In this document: positions 26,240 through 34,031 of the stretch, in pieces | Position numbering within the stretch: position 1 is the first letter of the stretch | Layout: every line of letters starts with the position of its first letter | Assembly: GCA_028290285.1 (NCBI GenBank) | Contig: JAQGKD010000059.1 | Span: forward strand, 40,720-104,719 | Direction of reading: 5' to 3' | Length of the DNA stretch: 64,000 bases | Origin: Hyphomicrobiales bacterium | GTDB taxonomy: Bacteria; Pseudomonadota; Alphaproteobacteria; Rhizobiales; Beijerinckiaceae | Program-made: the position numbers and the translations under genes | Notes under the pieces: model-generated | Database searches by the model: none | The model's input: the letters and a program-made list of their open reading frames with translations, nothing else | What the model was told of the DNA's origin: nothing

Positions 26240-27346
26240 ATGAGACATGCCCGGACCCAGCGCGTGGCATCATCCTTCGTGTTTGCTGCCTTTCTCGCCT
26301 CCTCGACGATATCTCCCGGAGCCGCCTGCACACGCACACTTTATGTCGGCGATGACAGCACGGTCATCACGGGGCGCAACATGGATTGGAAGGAGGACAT
26401 GGCCTCCAATCTGTGGGTCTTCCCGGCTGGCATGAAGCGTGACGGTGCGGCGGGGCCGCGCTCGCTCGCCTGGACATCGAAGTACGGCAGCGTGATCGTG
26501 TCGGGCTACGAGGCGGGGACGACCGATGGCATGAACAGCAAGGGCCTCGTTGCCAATCTCCTCTATCTCGCCGAGAGCGATTACGGCGTGCCGGACAACC
26601 ACGGCCCTTACTTCTCGATCTCGCTCTGGGCGCAATATGTGCTCGACACTTACGCCGATGTCGCCGAGGCCGTCGATGGGTTGCAGCGCGAACCCTTCAG
26701 CATCCTGGCGCCAACGCTACCCAACGGCGCACCGGCGGCGTTACATCTGTCGATCTCTGATGCAACAGGCGACTCGGCCATCTTTGAATATATCGGCGGC
26801 AAACTCGTCATCCACCACGACAGGCGGTATACGGTCATGACCAATTCGCCGGCCTACGAGCAGCAACTGGCTCTGGACCAATATTGGAAGGGCATCGGAG
26901 GGCTGACCTTTCTGCCCGGGACCAATCGTGCTGCGGACCGCTTCGCGCGAGCCTCGTTCCTGCTCGACGCCATTCCACGTTCGCTGGACAAGAACTATAT
27001 CGCCGGCGTTCCGCAGCGCTCTTTCGCCAATCAGGCAGTTGCAGGCGTGCTCAGCGTACAGCGCGCCGTCAGCGTGCCGCTCGGCATCACGACCCCGGAC
27101 CAGCCCAACATTTCCTCTACGATCTGGCGCACGGTCGCCGACCAGAAGAACCGTGTCTATTATTTCGATTCAGCCACGCGCCCGAACACGTTCTGGGTGT
27201 CACTGGCCAAACTGGATCTCGAACCCGGCGCACACGTCCGCAAGCTCGTGGTCCAGAACGGCGAGGTCTATTCCGGCGAAGTCAGTGCGCAATTCGCGGA
27301 TGCCGAGCCGTTCGAATTCCTGCCAGGACAAGCGCCGGCCAATTAG
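26240..27346 (+). CDS. Choloylglycine hydrolase / penicillin V acylase family amidase
   Basis: 368 aa from the ATG at 26240 (GAGAGGACCGCCAGC before it). A signal peptide ends at GAA just before Cys30, which becomes the N-terminal nucleophile of this Ntn-hydrolase family (CTRTLYVGDDSTVITGRNMDW). The NMDW segment and the later NSPAYEQQL with the conserved Asn are typical. Members cleave linear amides such as penicillin V, bile-acid conjugates or acyl-homoserine lactones. In an environmental alphaproteobacterium the substrate could be acyl-HSLs, but this is inference. Confidence 0.9.
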   Translation: MRHARTQRVASSFVFAAFLASSTISPGAACTRTLYVGDDSTVITGRNMDWKEDMASNLWVFPAGMKRDGAAGPRSLAWTSKYGSVIVSGYEAGTTDGMNSKGLVANLLYLAESDYGVPDNHGPYFSISLWAQYVLDTYADVAEAVDGLQREPFSILAPTLPNGAPAALHLSISDATGDSAIFEYIGGKLVIHHDRRYTVMTNSPAYEQQLALDQYWKGIGGLTFLPGTNRAADRFARASFLLDAIPRSLDKNYIAGVPQRSFANQAVAGVLSVQRAVSVPLGITTPDQPNISSTIWRTVADQKNRVYYFDSATRPNTFWVSLAKLDLEPGAHVRKLVVQNGEVYSGEVSAQFADAEPFEFLPGQAPAN

Positions 27347-27461
27347 CCCAAGAAGGATTTAAGCGGGGTTGCCTGCATGCCCCAAGGCGAGCCTTGGCGA
27401 AACATTAACCCTAATATGTCGTAATCGGCCTGTCGCCCGGAGCGGGCGCCGGGAGTGGAAG

Positions 27462-28886
27462 ATGGCGTACAAGGGTTCGCAGTCAGGTTGGAGGCCTCGT
27501 CGCTATTTCCTGTCGTTGCAGCGCGGCGAGGACCTGCGTTGCGTGCCCCTGCATCCCCTCGCCTTCTTCATGGCGGTCGTGCTCATCCCGGCGACGATGC
27601 TCGGCTTTGCCTGCACCAGCAGCTACATCTACTTTCGCGACGATGCTTTGCGCGCGCTGGCCACGCATAACATGACTGTGGAACAGGCGTATCAGATCCG
27701 CATCTCCAGTCTGCAGACGCAGCTGGACCGCGTCTCGACGCGGCAACTGGTCGACCAGGAAACGCTGGAAACCCGCATCGTCGACATGGCTTCGCGTCAG
27801 AGCCGCCTCGAAACACGCAGCGCGATGCTTGCATCCCTTGCCGATGCCGCAGGCCTCCCACGCAACGCGGAGCCCGCACGCCCGGTGGCGAGCACGACAC
27901 GACAGAGCATCAACCCTCTTCTCGCAACCCCGGCGGCGCCAGCCCTGCCCGCTGGAGTCACCAGCTATTCGGACGCGCGCGCACCGTCGCCCTTCGGACG
28001 CCCCATGGCCATGCCTGCTGACGGCAAGCCGCAGCCGGAGTCCCTTGAACCGATGGACGCGCCGACGCAGCCGGCCAGCGCCCACGGCCTCGGGTTGCGC
28101 TCCCAGACACAGACGCCCGTCGGCGCGATCGTTGCCGATCGCTCGTTGCCGATGACGACGCGAATGCGCTCCCTCGCGGCCTCCCTGGACAGCCTCGACC
28201 TCGCGCAGGTCAGCGCCATCGACAAGATGGCGGGGGCGATCCGAAGCCGCACGGACACAATCGAGTCAGCCTTCAGCGCGGCCGGCCTGAACCCCGCCGA
28301 GCTGAAGATGCCCAAGGCGCACGGCGCCACCGGCGGCCCTTTTGTTCCGCTGGTCGACGAACAGGACGACAGCCTCTTCGGCCGCGGAGTCAAACGCCTC
28401 CAGGGTGCGCTTGAGAAATCGCAGCGCCTTGTTGGCCTCCTGCCCCATGTGCCGCTGCGCCAGCCGCTGCCCGGCTCGCTGGAGGTCACATCCTCCTACG
28501 GCGGCAGGATGGACCCGTTCTATGGACGCGCCGCAATGCACACAGGCCTCGACCTTCGCGACGATCTGGGCTCGCCCGTGCGCGTCACCGCCGCAGGCCG
28601 CGTCGTCTCGGCGGGCTGGAACGGGGGCTACGGCAATATGGTCGAGGTCGATCACGGCAACGGATTGCTGACACGATATGCCCATCTCTCCGCCATCGAC
28701 GTAAAGGAAGGCCAATCGGTCGAGGCAGGCGATATTTGCGGACGTCTCGGCTCGACCGGCCGCTCGACGGGCCCCCACCTGCATTACGAAGTCCGGGTCG
28801 ACGGCGAACCTGTCGATCCCACCCGCTTTCTGCGCGCTGGCGGCCGGCTTCCCGCCATGACCCTCGCCAGTGCGTCACGCCGATAA
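27462..28886 (+). CDS. M23 family metallopeptidase, membrane-anchored
   Basis: 474 aa from MAYKGSQSGW. A transmembrane segment at about residues 34-58 is followed by a coiled-coil-like region (QIRISSLQTQLDRVS), a Pro/Ala-rich linker, and a C-terminal LytM domain. Zinc ligands are complete: HTGLDLRDD (H and D) and HLHYEVR (H), so it should be an active peptidoglycan endopeptidase, unlike the degenerate LytM protein at 46479. GGGAGTGGAAG precedes the ATG. The upstream gap has a tight CCAAGGC/GCCTTGG inverted repeat (27382-27397). Confidence 0.9.
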   Translation: MAYKGSQSGWRPRRYFLSLQRGEDLRCVPLHPLAFFMAVVLIPATMLGFACTSSYIYFRDDALRALATHNMTVEQAYQIRISSLQTQLDRVSTRQLVDQETLETRIVDMASRQSRLETRSAMLASLADAAGLPRNAEPARPVASTTRQSINPLLATPAAPALPAGVTSYSDARAPSPFGRPMAMPADGKPQPESLEPMDAPTQPASAHGLGLRSQTQTPVGAIVADRSLPMTTRMRSLAASLDSLDLAQVSAIDKMAGAIRSRTDTIESAFSAAGLNPAELKMPKAHGATGGPFVPLVDEQDDSLFGRGVKRLQGALEKSQRLVGLLPHVPLRQPLPGSLEVTSSYGGRMDPFYGRAAMHTGLDLRDDLGSPVRVTAAGRVVSAGWNGGYGNMVEVDHGNGLLTRYAHLSAIDVKEGQSVEAGDICGRLGSTGRSTGPHLHYEVRVDGEPVDPTRFLRAGGRLPAMTLASASRR

Positions 28887-28890
28887 GCAA

Positions 28891-29511
28891 TCACACCTCG
28901 TGCGCAAAAACCTCGGCGCTCAGCAGGAGCTGCTCCGCCATGTCGGCTGCCATCCGGGCGGATGCGGGATCGCGCGTGATCATGGCGACGACGATGGCCC
29001 CGTCGATCAATAGGCCGATCTGATGCGCGAGTTTCATCGGCTCACGCAGCCCTGCGGCGTCGGCCAGCTCTTCGATTCGCTTGAGGACCGCCATCTTGTG
29101 CGCGATCGCGATGGTTCGAAGACGGTCATCTGACTTGTCGCTTTCGCCGATCGCATTGATGAAGGGGCAGCCGTAGAAGCGATCCTGCGCGAACCATTCC
29201 CCCATGAGCGGAAAGATCCGCCGCAACCGGTCGATAGGCGCCACCGACCCGGCATCCAGGCCGGCGAGAAACCAATCGCGCCAAAGCCTGCCTTCCCGCT
29301 CGAGCACCGCCTCGACGAGCTTCTCCTTCGAGCCGAAAGCCTTATAGAGCGTCGCCTTGGCGATGCCCGCCTCCGCAACGACGGTGTCCACCCCGACCGA
29401 GTTGATTCCGAAGCGGCAGAACAGCCGCGACGCAGCCGCGACCAGGCGCTCACGCGGAGTTTCCTCGCTCGACGGGATGTCCACCACTGAGATCGCGACG
29501 CCCTTGGCCAT
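28891..29511 (-). CDS. TetR/AcrR family transcriptional regulator
   Basis: 206 aa from MAKGVAISVVDIPSSEETP (GGGCAGGA upstream). The N-terminal helix-turn-helix is seen in LVAAASRLFCRFGINSVGVD followed by VVAEAGIAKATLYKAFGSKE. The C-terminal ligand domain (GCPFINAIGE) resembles TetR_C regulators of the AcrR group. It is divergent from the OsmC gene, and two palindromes in the 220-bp gap (29556, 29675) are likely operators, so it probably represses itself and the osmC-side genes. An in-frame extension to 29871 runs through the operators and is rejected. Confidence 0.92.
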   Translation of the reverse strand: MAKGVAISVVDIPSSEETPRERLVAAASRLFCRFGINSVGVDTVVAEAGIAKATLYKAFGSKEKLVEAVLEREGRLWRDWFLAGLDAGSVAPIDRLRRIFPLMGEWFAQDRFYGCPFINAIGESDKSDDRLRTIAIAHKMAVLKRIEELADAAGLREPMKLAHQIGLLIDGAIVVAMITRDPASARMAADMAEQLLLSAEVFAHEV

Positions 29512-29555
29512 TCCTGCCCTCTTCCCCGGCGGCGCGGCGCCACCCTGATGACCAG

Positions 29556-29573
29556 CTAGACAGATCTGTCTAG
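29556..29573. promoter_or_regulatory. TetR-type operator 1
   Basis: CTAGACAGATCTGTCTAG is a perfect 18-bp palindrome 45 bp upstream of the tetR start. It shares the half-site AGACAGA/TCTGTCT with the second palindrome at 29675. The size and symmetry fit TetR dimer sites. Confidence 0.75.
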
Positions 29574-29674
29574 TTCTTCGGCAGATTGCCGCCCGCAAGC
29601 GCATCTCGCTCTCCCCGCCGCATCTGTTGTTCAAAAGCGACTGCGGAAAGCGGCTGGCACACCCCATGCATAGA

Positions 29675-29688
29675 ACAGACCGGTCTGT
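29675..29688. promoter_or_regulatory. TetR-type operator 2
   Basis: ACAGACCGGTCTGT is a perfect 14-bp palindrome 43 bp upstream of the OsmC start, flanked so that the right half reads GGTCTGTCTG. It matches the half-site of operator 1, suggesting one regulator controls both divergent promoters. Confidence 0.7.
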
Positions 29689-29731
29689 CTGCAAAGAGCG
29701 CCTGTAACGCTCGCATCTGGAGGTTCGTCCC

Positions 29732-30304
29732 ATGAGCACCGTCGCCAACGTCGTCCTGACCGGCTGCCTGGTTCCTGAAGCCGGCGCCGTCACCGGTTGT
29801 CTCGCCCCGATCGACCGGGCTGGTCTGGAAACTCTGATCGCCGCCGGAAAAGCCAATCCCCAAGTCATCAAGACCTTGAAGTGCAGGACTGTTGCCGAAG
29901 GCCGCTTCCGGCACCTGAATTACATCCGAAATCTCGCGCCCTACATCGTCGACGAACCGCCGGGACTGCTCGGCGACGACACGGCCCCCAATCCCTCCGA
30001 GGCCTCGCTGGCCGCTCTCGGCTCCTGCCTTGCCGTCGGTCTGCATGCCAACGCCGTTCATCGCGGCTGGACGGTTCGCAAGCTCGAACTGGAACTCGAA
30101 GGCGATCTCAACATAACCGCCGTCTGGGGCACCGGCGACACCAGCGAGAAGCCCGTCGGATTCACCGATGTTCGCGTGAAGGTCGACATGGTCTGCGACG
30201 ACGTGGCTGACGAGGAAATCACGGCGTTGATCAACCACGTCAAGCAATGGTCGCCCGTCGCCAACACCTATACGCGCCCTGTGAATCTCGAAGTCACGCT
30301 CTGA
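29732..30304 (+). CDS. OsmC family protein
   Basis: 190 aa, with GGAGGTTCGTCCC before the ATG. The OsmC/Ohr fold is suggested by NPSEASLAALGSCLAVGLHANA, carrying the first reactive Cys, and VDMVCDDVADEEI, carrying the second. Relatives reduce organic hydroperoxides or carry out related thiol chemistry; this subgroup is uncharacterised. It is divergent from the TetR gene and probably controlled by it. A strong hairpin follows (30312-30338), then the acyl-CoA-dehydrogenase-like gene. Confidence 0.87.
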   Translation: MSTVANVVLTGCLVPEAGAVTGCLAPIDRAGLETLIAAGKANPQVIKTLKCRTVAEGRFRHLNYIRNLAPYIVDEPPGLLGDDTAPNPSEASLAALGSCLAVGLHANAVHRGWTVRKLELELEGDLNITAVWGTGDTSEKPVGFTDVRVKVDMVCDDVADEEITALINHVKQWSPVANTYTRPVNLEVTL

Positions 30305-30311
30305 TCCAGCC

Positions 30312-30338
30312 GGTGGCCCGGCGCCATGCCGGGCCACC
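30312..30338 (+). terminator. Strong stem-loop between OsmC and flavoprotein genes
   Basis: GGTGGCCCGGC pairs perfectly with GCCGGGCCACC around a 5-nt loop (GCCAT). Only a weak ATTTT follows at 30343-30347, so it could be an attenuator or 3'-end stabiliser rather than a full terminator. It sits in a 59-bp gap in what otherwise looks like an operon. Confidence 0.5.
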
Positions 30339-30363
30339 CTCCCATTTTCGAGGAGTCGCGCCC

Positions 30364-31467
30364 GTGCTTGCTGCCCATGCCGAAGCCGCTCAAGTCCCCA
30401 CGCTCGTCACCAGCGTGCGAAACGCCGTGCAGGCCGACCTCCCGCCTCTGGTCGATGCAATCGACAAGGGCACGCATTATCCGGCGGATTTCCTCCGCGG
30501 CCTTGGCGCACTCGGCGCCTATTCAACGTTCCGGGACGCGGGCCCCAGGACGGACCTGAACGAGGCCATCGACGCGATGAGCGAAGTCGCCGAGGTCTGC
30601 GGCGCAACCGGCTTCATGGTCTGGTGTCAGAACGCCCTGGCCTGGTATGTAGCGAATTCCGGCAACCGGGCTTTGAAAGACAAGCTGCTCGACAGGGTCA
30701 CCGACGCGTCACTCCTTGGCGGCACCGGCCTTTCCAATCCCATGAAGAGCTTTTTCGGCATCGAGAAGCTGCGTCTCAAGGGCAAGCGGGTCGATGGCGG
30801 ATACGTCGTTCGCGGCGCCCTGCCCTGGGTCTCGAACATCGGTCCGGGCCATGTTTTCGGCGGTATCTTTGAAACGCCCGACGCTCAAAAAGGGATGTTC
30901 ATCGCCGATTGCAGCGCGCCCGGCGTTTCCCTGATGGAGTGCGATCCCTTCCTCGCAATGGACGGCACCGGCACCTATGGCGTGCAATTCACCGACACAT
31001 TTATCCCTGACGATATGGTGATCGCGCACGACGCCATGCCCTTCGTGAAGAAGATCCGCGCCGGCTTCATCCTGCTTCAAGCCGGCATGGCCATCGGCAT
31101 CGTCCGGGACTGCATCGAACTCATGCAGCACATGCGCCCGTCGCTTGGTCATGTGAACAAATATCTGGCGGGACAGCAGCCCGAGGATTTCACACGGGCG
31201 CTGGACGAGATCTCGACCGAAATCCGCACGCTCGCTGCGACGCCTTACGACACCTCCGAAGCCTATTGGCGGCGGGTGGTTGAATCCCGTCTTCAGGCGG
31301 GTGACGCGACCATGGCCGCGGCTCACGCGACCATGCTGCACACCGGCGCACGCGGCTACGTCAAGGGTCACCGAGCCCAGAGGCGCATGCGCGAGGCCTA
31401 TTTCGTCGGAATCGTCACTCCGGCAACAAAGCAATTGAGCAAGATGCTGGCCGACATGGTCGCGTGA
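30364..31467 (+). CDS. Acyl-CoA dehydrogenase-fold flavoprotein (possibly monooxygenase-like)
   Basis: 367 aa from a GTG at 30364 preceded by GAGGAGTC. The acyl-CoA dehydrogenase fold is recognised from EVCGATGFMVWCQNALAW, the central GGTGLSNPM region, WVSNIGPGHVF, and the C-terminal helical bundle (MLHTGARGYVKGHRAQRRMREAYF cut here into GYVKGHRAQRRMREA). The usual catalytic glutamate is not obvious, and the spacing resembles DszC/SfnB-like flavin-dependent enzymes that act on sulfur or nitrogen compounds. The substrate is unknown. It lies downstream of osmC and upstream of the rhodanese gene. Confidence 0.8.
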   Translation: MLAAHAEAAQVPTLVTSVRNAVQADLPPLVDAIDKGTHYPADFLRGLGALGAYSTFRDAGPRTDLNEAIDAMSEVAEVCGATGFMVWCQNALAWYVANSGNRALKDKLLDRVTDASLLGGTGLSNPMKSFFGIEKLRLKGKRVDGGYVVRGALPWVSNIGPGHVFGGIFETPDAQKGMFIADCSAPGVSLMECDPFLAMDGTGTYGVQFTDTFIPDDMVIAHDAMPFVKKIRAGFILLQAGMAIGIVRDCIELMQHMRPSLGHVNKYLAGQQPEDFTRALDEISTEIRTLAATPYDTSEAYWRRVVESRLQAGDATMAAAHATMLHTGARGYVKGHRAQRRMREAYFVGIVTPATKQLSKMLADMVA

Positions 31468-31528
31468 CCTCATGCGAGAGCGCGTTCGTAAAGCATGACG
31501 AATTTACCCCGAAGCGATGGAGATTGGC

Positions 31529-32392
31529 ATGTCTGATGTTTTGATTTCTGCATCTGAACTCGCGACCATGATGTCCTCAGGCAATACTGTAATCATCGAC
31601 ACCCGCAATCCTGAGGCCTATGCGGCCGGTCACATTCCCGGCGCAGTGAACGAGCACGCCATCTTCACCTACCTCGCCACCTCGACCCCTGAAGGTATCG
31701 CGGAACTCAAGACCAAATTCGCGGAAGCCTTCGGCGCCGCCGGCCTTTCCGGTAAGGAAACCGCCGTCTTCTATGAGCAGTCGATGAACTCCGGCTTCGG
31801 CCAGTCATGCCGGGGCTATTACCTCATGAAGCTGCTTGGCTATCCCTCGGCCAAGGTGCTGCATGGCGGCTACGAGGCCTGGACAGCGGCGGCCATGGAC
31901 GTGACGACTGACGTGCCGGCCCCTGCTCCAGCGATATTTTCCATCGACGACGCCGCCGATTCCATCATGATCGACGCGCAGGCCATGCTCGCCGCGCTCG
32001 AAAATCCCTCCATCGCAGTGTTGGACGTGCGCGATGTCGATGAGTGGATCGGCGAAAGCTCGTCGCCCTACGGCAAGGACTATTGCCCGCGCAAGGGCCG
32101 CATTCCCGGCGCGCGCTGGATCGAATGGTATCGCATGATGAAGCCGACGGCAGACGGCCCGCGCTTCAAGTCGCCCGCCGAAATCCTCGCGGAATGCGCG
32201 ACCGTTGGCATCACCAGGGAAACACCCGTCTATCTCTACTGCTTCAAGGGCGCGCGCGCTTCGAACACATTCGTGGCCCTGAAGGACGCGGGCATTGAGA
32301 CGGTCGCCATGTATTTCGGCTCGTGGAACGAATGGTCCCGCCTGCCGGAACTGCCGATTGAAGAAGGCGCGCCCATGGTGAAAGCAGCCTGA
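31529..32392 (+). CDS. Sulfurtransferase with two rhodanese domains
   Basis: 287 aa from MSDVLISASELATMM (GGAGATTGGC upstream). Two rhodanese modules are present: the N-terminal one (VIIDTRNPEAYAAGHIPGAV) lacks an active Cys loop, the C-terminal one (VLDVRDVDEWIG, then YLYCFKGARASNT) carries Cys in a CFKGAR loop. Family members transfer sulfane sulfur from thiosulfate or mercaptopyruvate to cyanide or thiols. Its location immediately before a cyanate-type transport operon suggests a role in cyanide/thiocyanate/cyanate chemistry, which is inference. Confidence 0.9.
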   Translation: MSDVLISASELATMMSSGNTVIIDTRNPEAYAAGHIPGAVNEHAIFTYLATSTPEGIAELKTKFAEAFGAAGLSGKETAVFYEQSMNSGFGQSCRGYYLMKLLGYPSAKVLHGGYEAWTAAAMDVTTDVPAPAPAIFSIDDAADSIMIDAQAMLAALENPSIAVLDVRDVDEWIGESSSPYGKDYCPRKGRIPGARWIEWYRMMKPTADGPRFKSPAEILAECATVGITRETPVYLYCFKGARASNTFVALKDAGIETVAMYFGSWNEWSRLPELPIEEGAPMVKAA

Positions 32393-32410
32393 CGCATCCA
32401 CTGCCAATCA

Positions 32411-32435
32411 GACGGCGGCGCGGCGTGCCGCCGTC
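32411..32435 (+). terminator. Stem-loop between rhodanese and cyn-type operon
   Basis: GACGGCGGC pairs perfectly with GCCGCCGTC around a 7-nt loop (GCGGCGT), 18 bp after the rhodanese stop. No real U-tract follows, so termination is uncertain. Together with the sigma54-like element at 32463 it suggests the transporter genes have their own transcription unit. Confidence 0.5.
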
Positions 32436-32462
32436 TCGAAAGTATTGTGGCCAGGTTCAAGT

Positions 32463-32479
32463 CCGGTACGAAACTTGCC
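32463..32479 (+). promoter_or_regulatory. Sigma54-like (-24/-12) promoter
   Basis: CCGGTACGAAACTTGCC keeps the invariant GG-N10-GC spacing (GG at 32465, GC at 32477) and the TTGC of the -12 element; compared with TGGCACG-N4-TTGC it deviates at two positions of the -24 part. A transcript would start near 32490, about 30 nt before the ATG at 32520. Nitrogen-scavenging transporters are often sigma54/NtrC dependent. No NtrC site was found. Confidence 0.4.
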
Positions 32480-32519
32480 TAAGAAAGGCGCAGCATATCG
32501 GTCCTCGATAGGAGCAAGC

Positions 32520-33893
32520 ATGTCAGGTTTCAAGAACACCTTCGGTCATGGCCCGTTGCGGTCCGGCTGTTCCTGCGGCACACACGCCTCGCAATCGGAG
32601 CATGAGCTGGCCTGCACCGCTATCGCGGACTCCGCCGCCGACGACACGAAGCTCTACGGCCGCTTCGTCGAGCGCGCGCTGCTTCAGGCCATGGTACCCA
32701 ACCCCGTGCAGCGCCGCGCCTTCCTGCAAGGCGTCGGAGCATCCACTGTCGCCGCCGCGATGGCGTCCTTCTTCCCCATCGGCGCAGCGACCGAAGCCTT
32801 CGCCCAGACGGGCAAGCCCGAGAAGCCCGACCTGAAGATCGGCTTCATCCCGATCACCTGCGCGACGCCCATCATCATGGCCCATCCCCTCGGCTTTTAT
32901 TCGAAACAGGGCCTGAACGTCGACGTCGTGAAGGCCGCCGGCTGGGCCATCATCCGCGACAAGACGATCAACAAGGAATTCGACGCCGCGCACATGCTCG
33001 CAGCCATGCCGCTTGCGATCTCGCTGGGCCTGGGCTCCGGCTCAATGCCCATGTCGGTCGCCGCCATCGAGAACGTCAACGGCCAGGCAATCACGCTGGC
33101 CATGAAGCACAAGGACAAAACCAATCCGCGTGACTGGAAGGGCATGATACTCGCCATTCCCTTCGACTTCTCGATGCACAATTACCTTCTGCGCTATTTC
33201 CTCGCCGAGCACGGGATCGATCCCGACACCGACGTCCAGTTGCGCTCCGTGCCGCCACCAGAGATGGTTGCGAACCTGCGCGCCGGCAACATCGACGGCT
33301 TCCTGGCGCCCGACAACGTGGCGCAACGCGCCGTGTTCGACGGTGTCGGATTCATCCACTCGCTGTCCAAGGAAATGTGGGACGGGCATCCCTGCTGCGC
33401 CTTCGCGGCCAGCAATGAATTCATCACCTCGTCGCCCAACACCTATGCGGCGCTGCTGCGCGCCATCATCGAAGCAACCGCCTATGCGTCCAAGGCGGAA
33501 AACCGCAAGTCCATCGCAGAAGCTATTGCGCCATCGGCCTATCTGAACGCCCCCGTGACCGTGCTCGAACAAGTGCTGGTCGGCACCTACGCTGATGGAC
33601 TTGGCAATGTGAAGAAGGACCCGGCCCGCGTCGACTTCGAGCCGTTCCCCTACGAGTCCTTCGCGGTCTGGATGCTCACGCAGATGAAGCGCTGGGGACA
33701 GATCAAGACCGACGTCGACTATGCAGGCGTGGCCAGGCAGGTCTTCCTCGCGACCGACGCGGCAAAGGTCATGAAGGATGCGGGCCTCACGCCCCCGGCC
33801 TCCTCCACCAAGACATTCGTCGTCATGGGCAAGACCTTCGATCCGGCGAAGCCGAAGGAATATCTCGACAGCTTCGCGATCAAGCGCAGCTGA
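32520..33893 (+). CDS. NrtA/CmpA-family substrate-binding protein (probable cyanate/nitrate-type transporter)
   Basis: 457 aa from MSGFKNTFGHGPLRSG (ATAGGAGCAAGC upstream). The mature part is a large type-2 receptor of the NrtA/CmpA/CynA family (LKIGFIPITCATPIIMAHPLGFY, FDAAHMLAAMPLAI, AVFDGVGFIHSLSKEMWDGHPCCAF). Export is by a Tat signal: twin arginines at residues 65-66 in QRRAFLQGVGAS. Unusually, about 64 residues precede the RR, with Cys17, Cys19 and Cys32 and His23/His28 (SGCSCGTHASQSEHELAC). Followed by permease, ATPase and cyanase genes, so cyanate is the likeliest ligand; nitrate or bicarbonate are alternatives. Confidence 0.87.
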   Translation: MSGFKNTFGHGPLRSGCSCGTHASQSEHELACTAIADSAADDTKLYGRFVERALLQAMVPNPVQRRAFLQGVGASTVAAAMASFFPIGAATEAFAQTGKPEKPDLKIGFIPITCATPIIMAHPLGFYSKQGLNVDVVKAAGWAIIRDKTINKEFDAAHMLAAMPLAISLGLGSGSMPMSVAAIENVNGQAITLAMKHKDKTNPRDWKGMILAIPFDFSMHNYLLRYFLAEHGIDPDTDVQLRSVPPPEMVANLRAGNIDGFLAPDNVAQRAVFDGVGFIHSLSKEMWDGHPCCAFAASNEFITSSPNTYAALLRAIIEATAYASKAENRKSIAEAIAPSAYLNAPVTVLEQVLVGTYADGLGNVKKDPARVDFEPFPYESFAVWMLTQMKRWGQIKTDVDYAGVARQVFLATDAAKVMKDAGLTPPASSTKTFVVMGKTFDPAKPKEYLDSFAIKRS

Positions 33894-33902
33894 CGACTCG
33901 GA

Positions 33903-33984
33903 CATCGTTGCGAGGAGTGAAACGACGAAGCAATCCAGAAGTCGCGAGACCATACTGGATTGCTTCGCTTCGCTCGCAATGACG
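33903..33984. repeat. Palindromic intergenic repeat, copy 2
   Basis: Left arm CGACGAAGCAATCCAG and right arm CTGGATTGCTTCGC, ending TCGCAATGACG, with a central spacer of about 16 bp. It fills most of the gap between the receptor and permease genes of the cyanate-type operon, so it will be transcribed and may form a long hairpin in the mRNA that lowers downstream expression or stabilises the upstream part. Confidence 0.85.
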
Positions 33985-34031
33985 GCAACGAGACTGATGC
34001 GCTTTCGAGCATTCAACGAGGACCAAGACGA

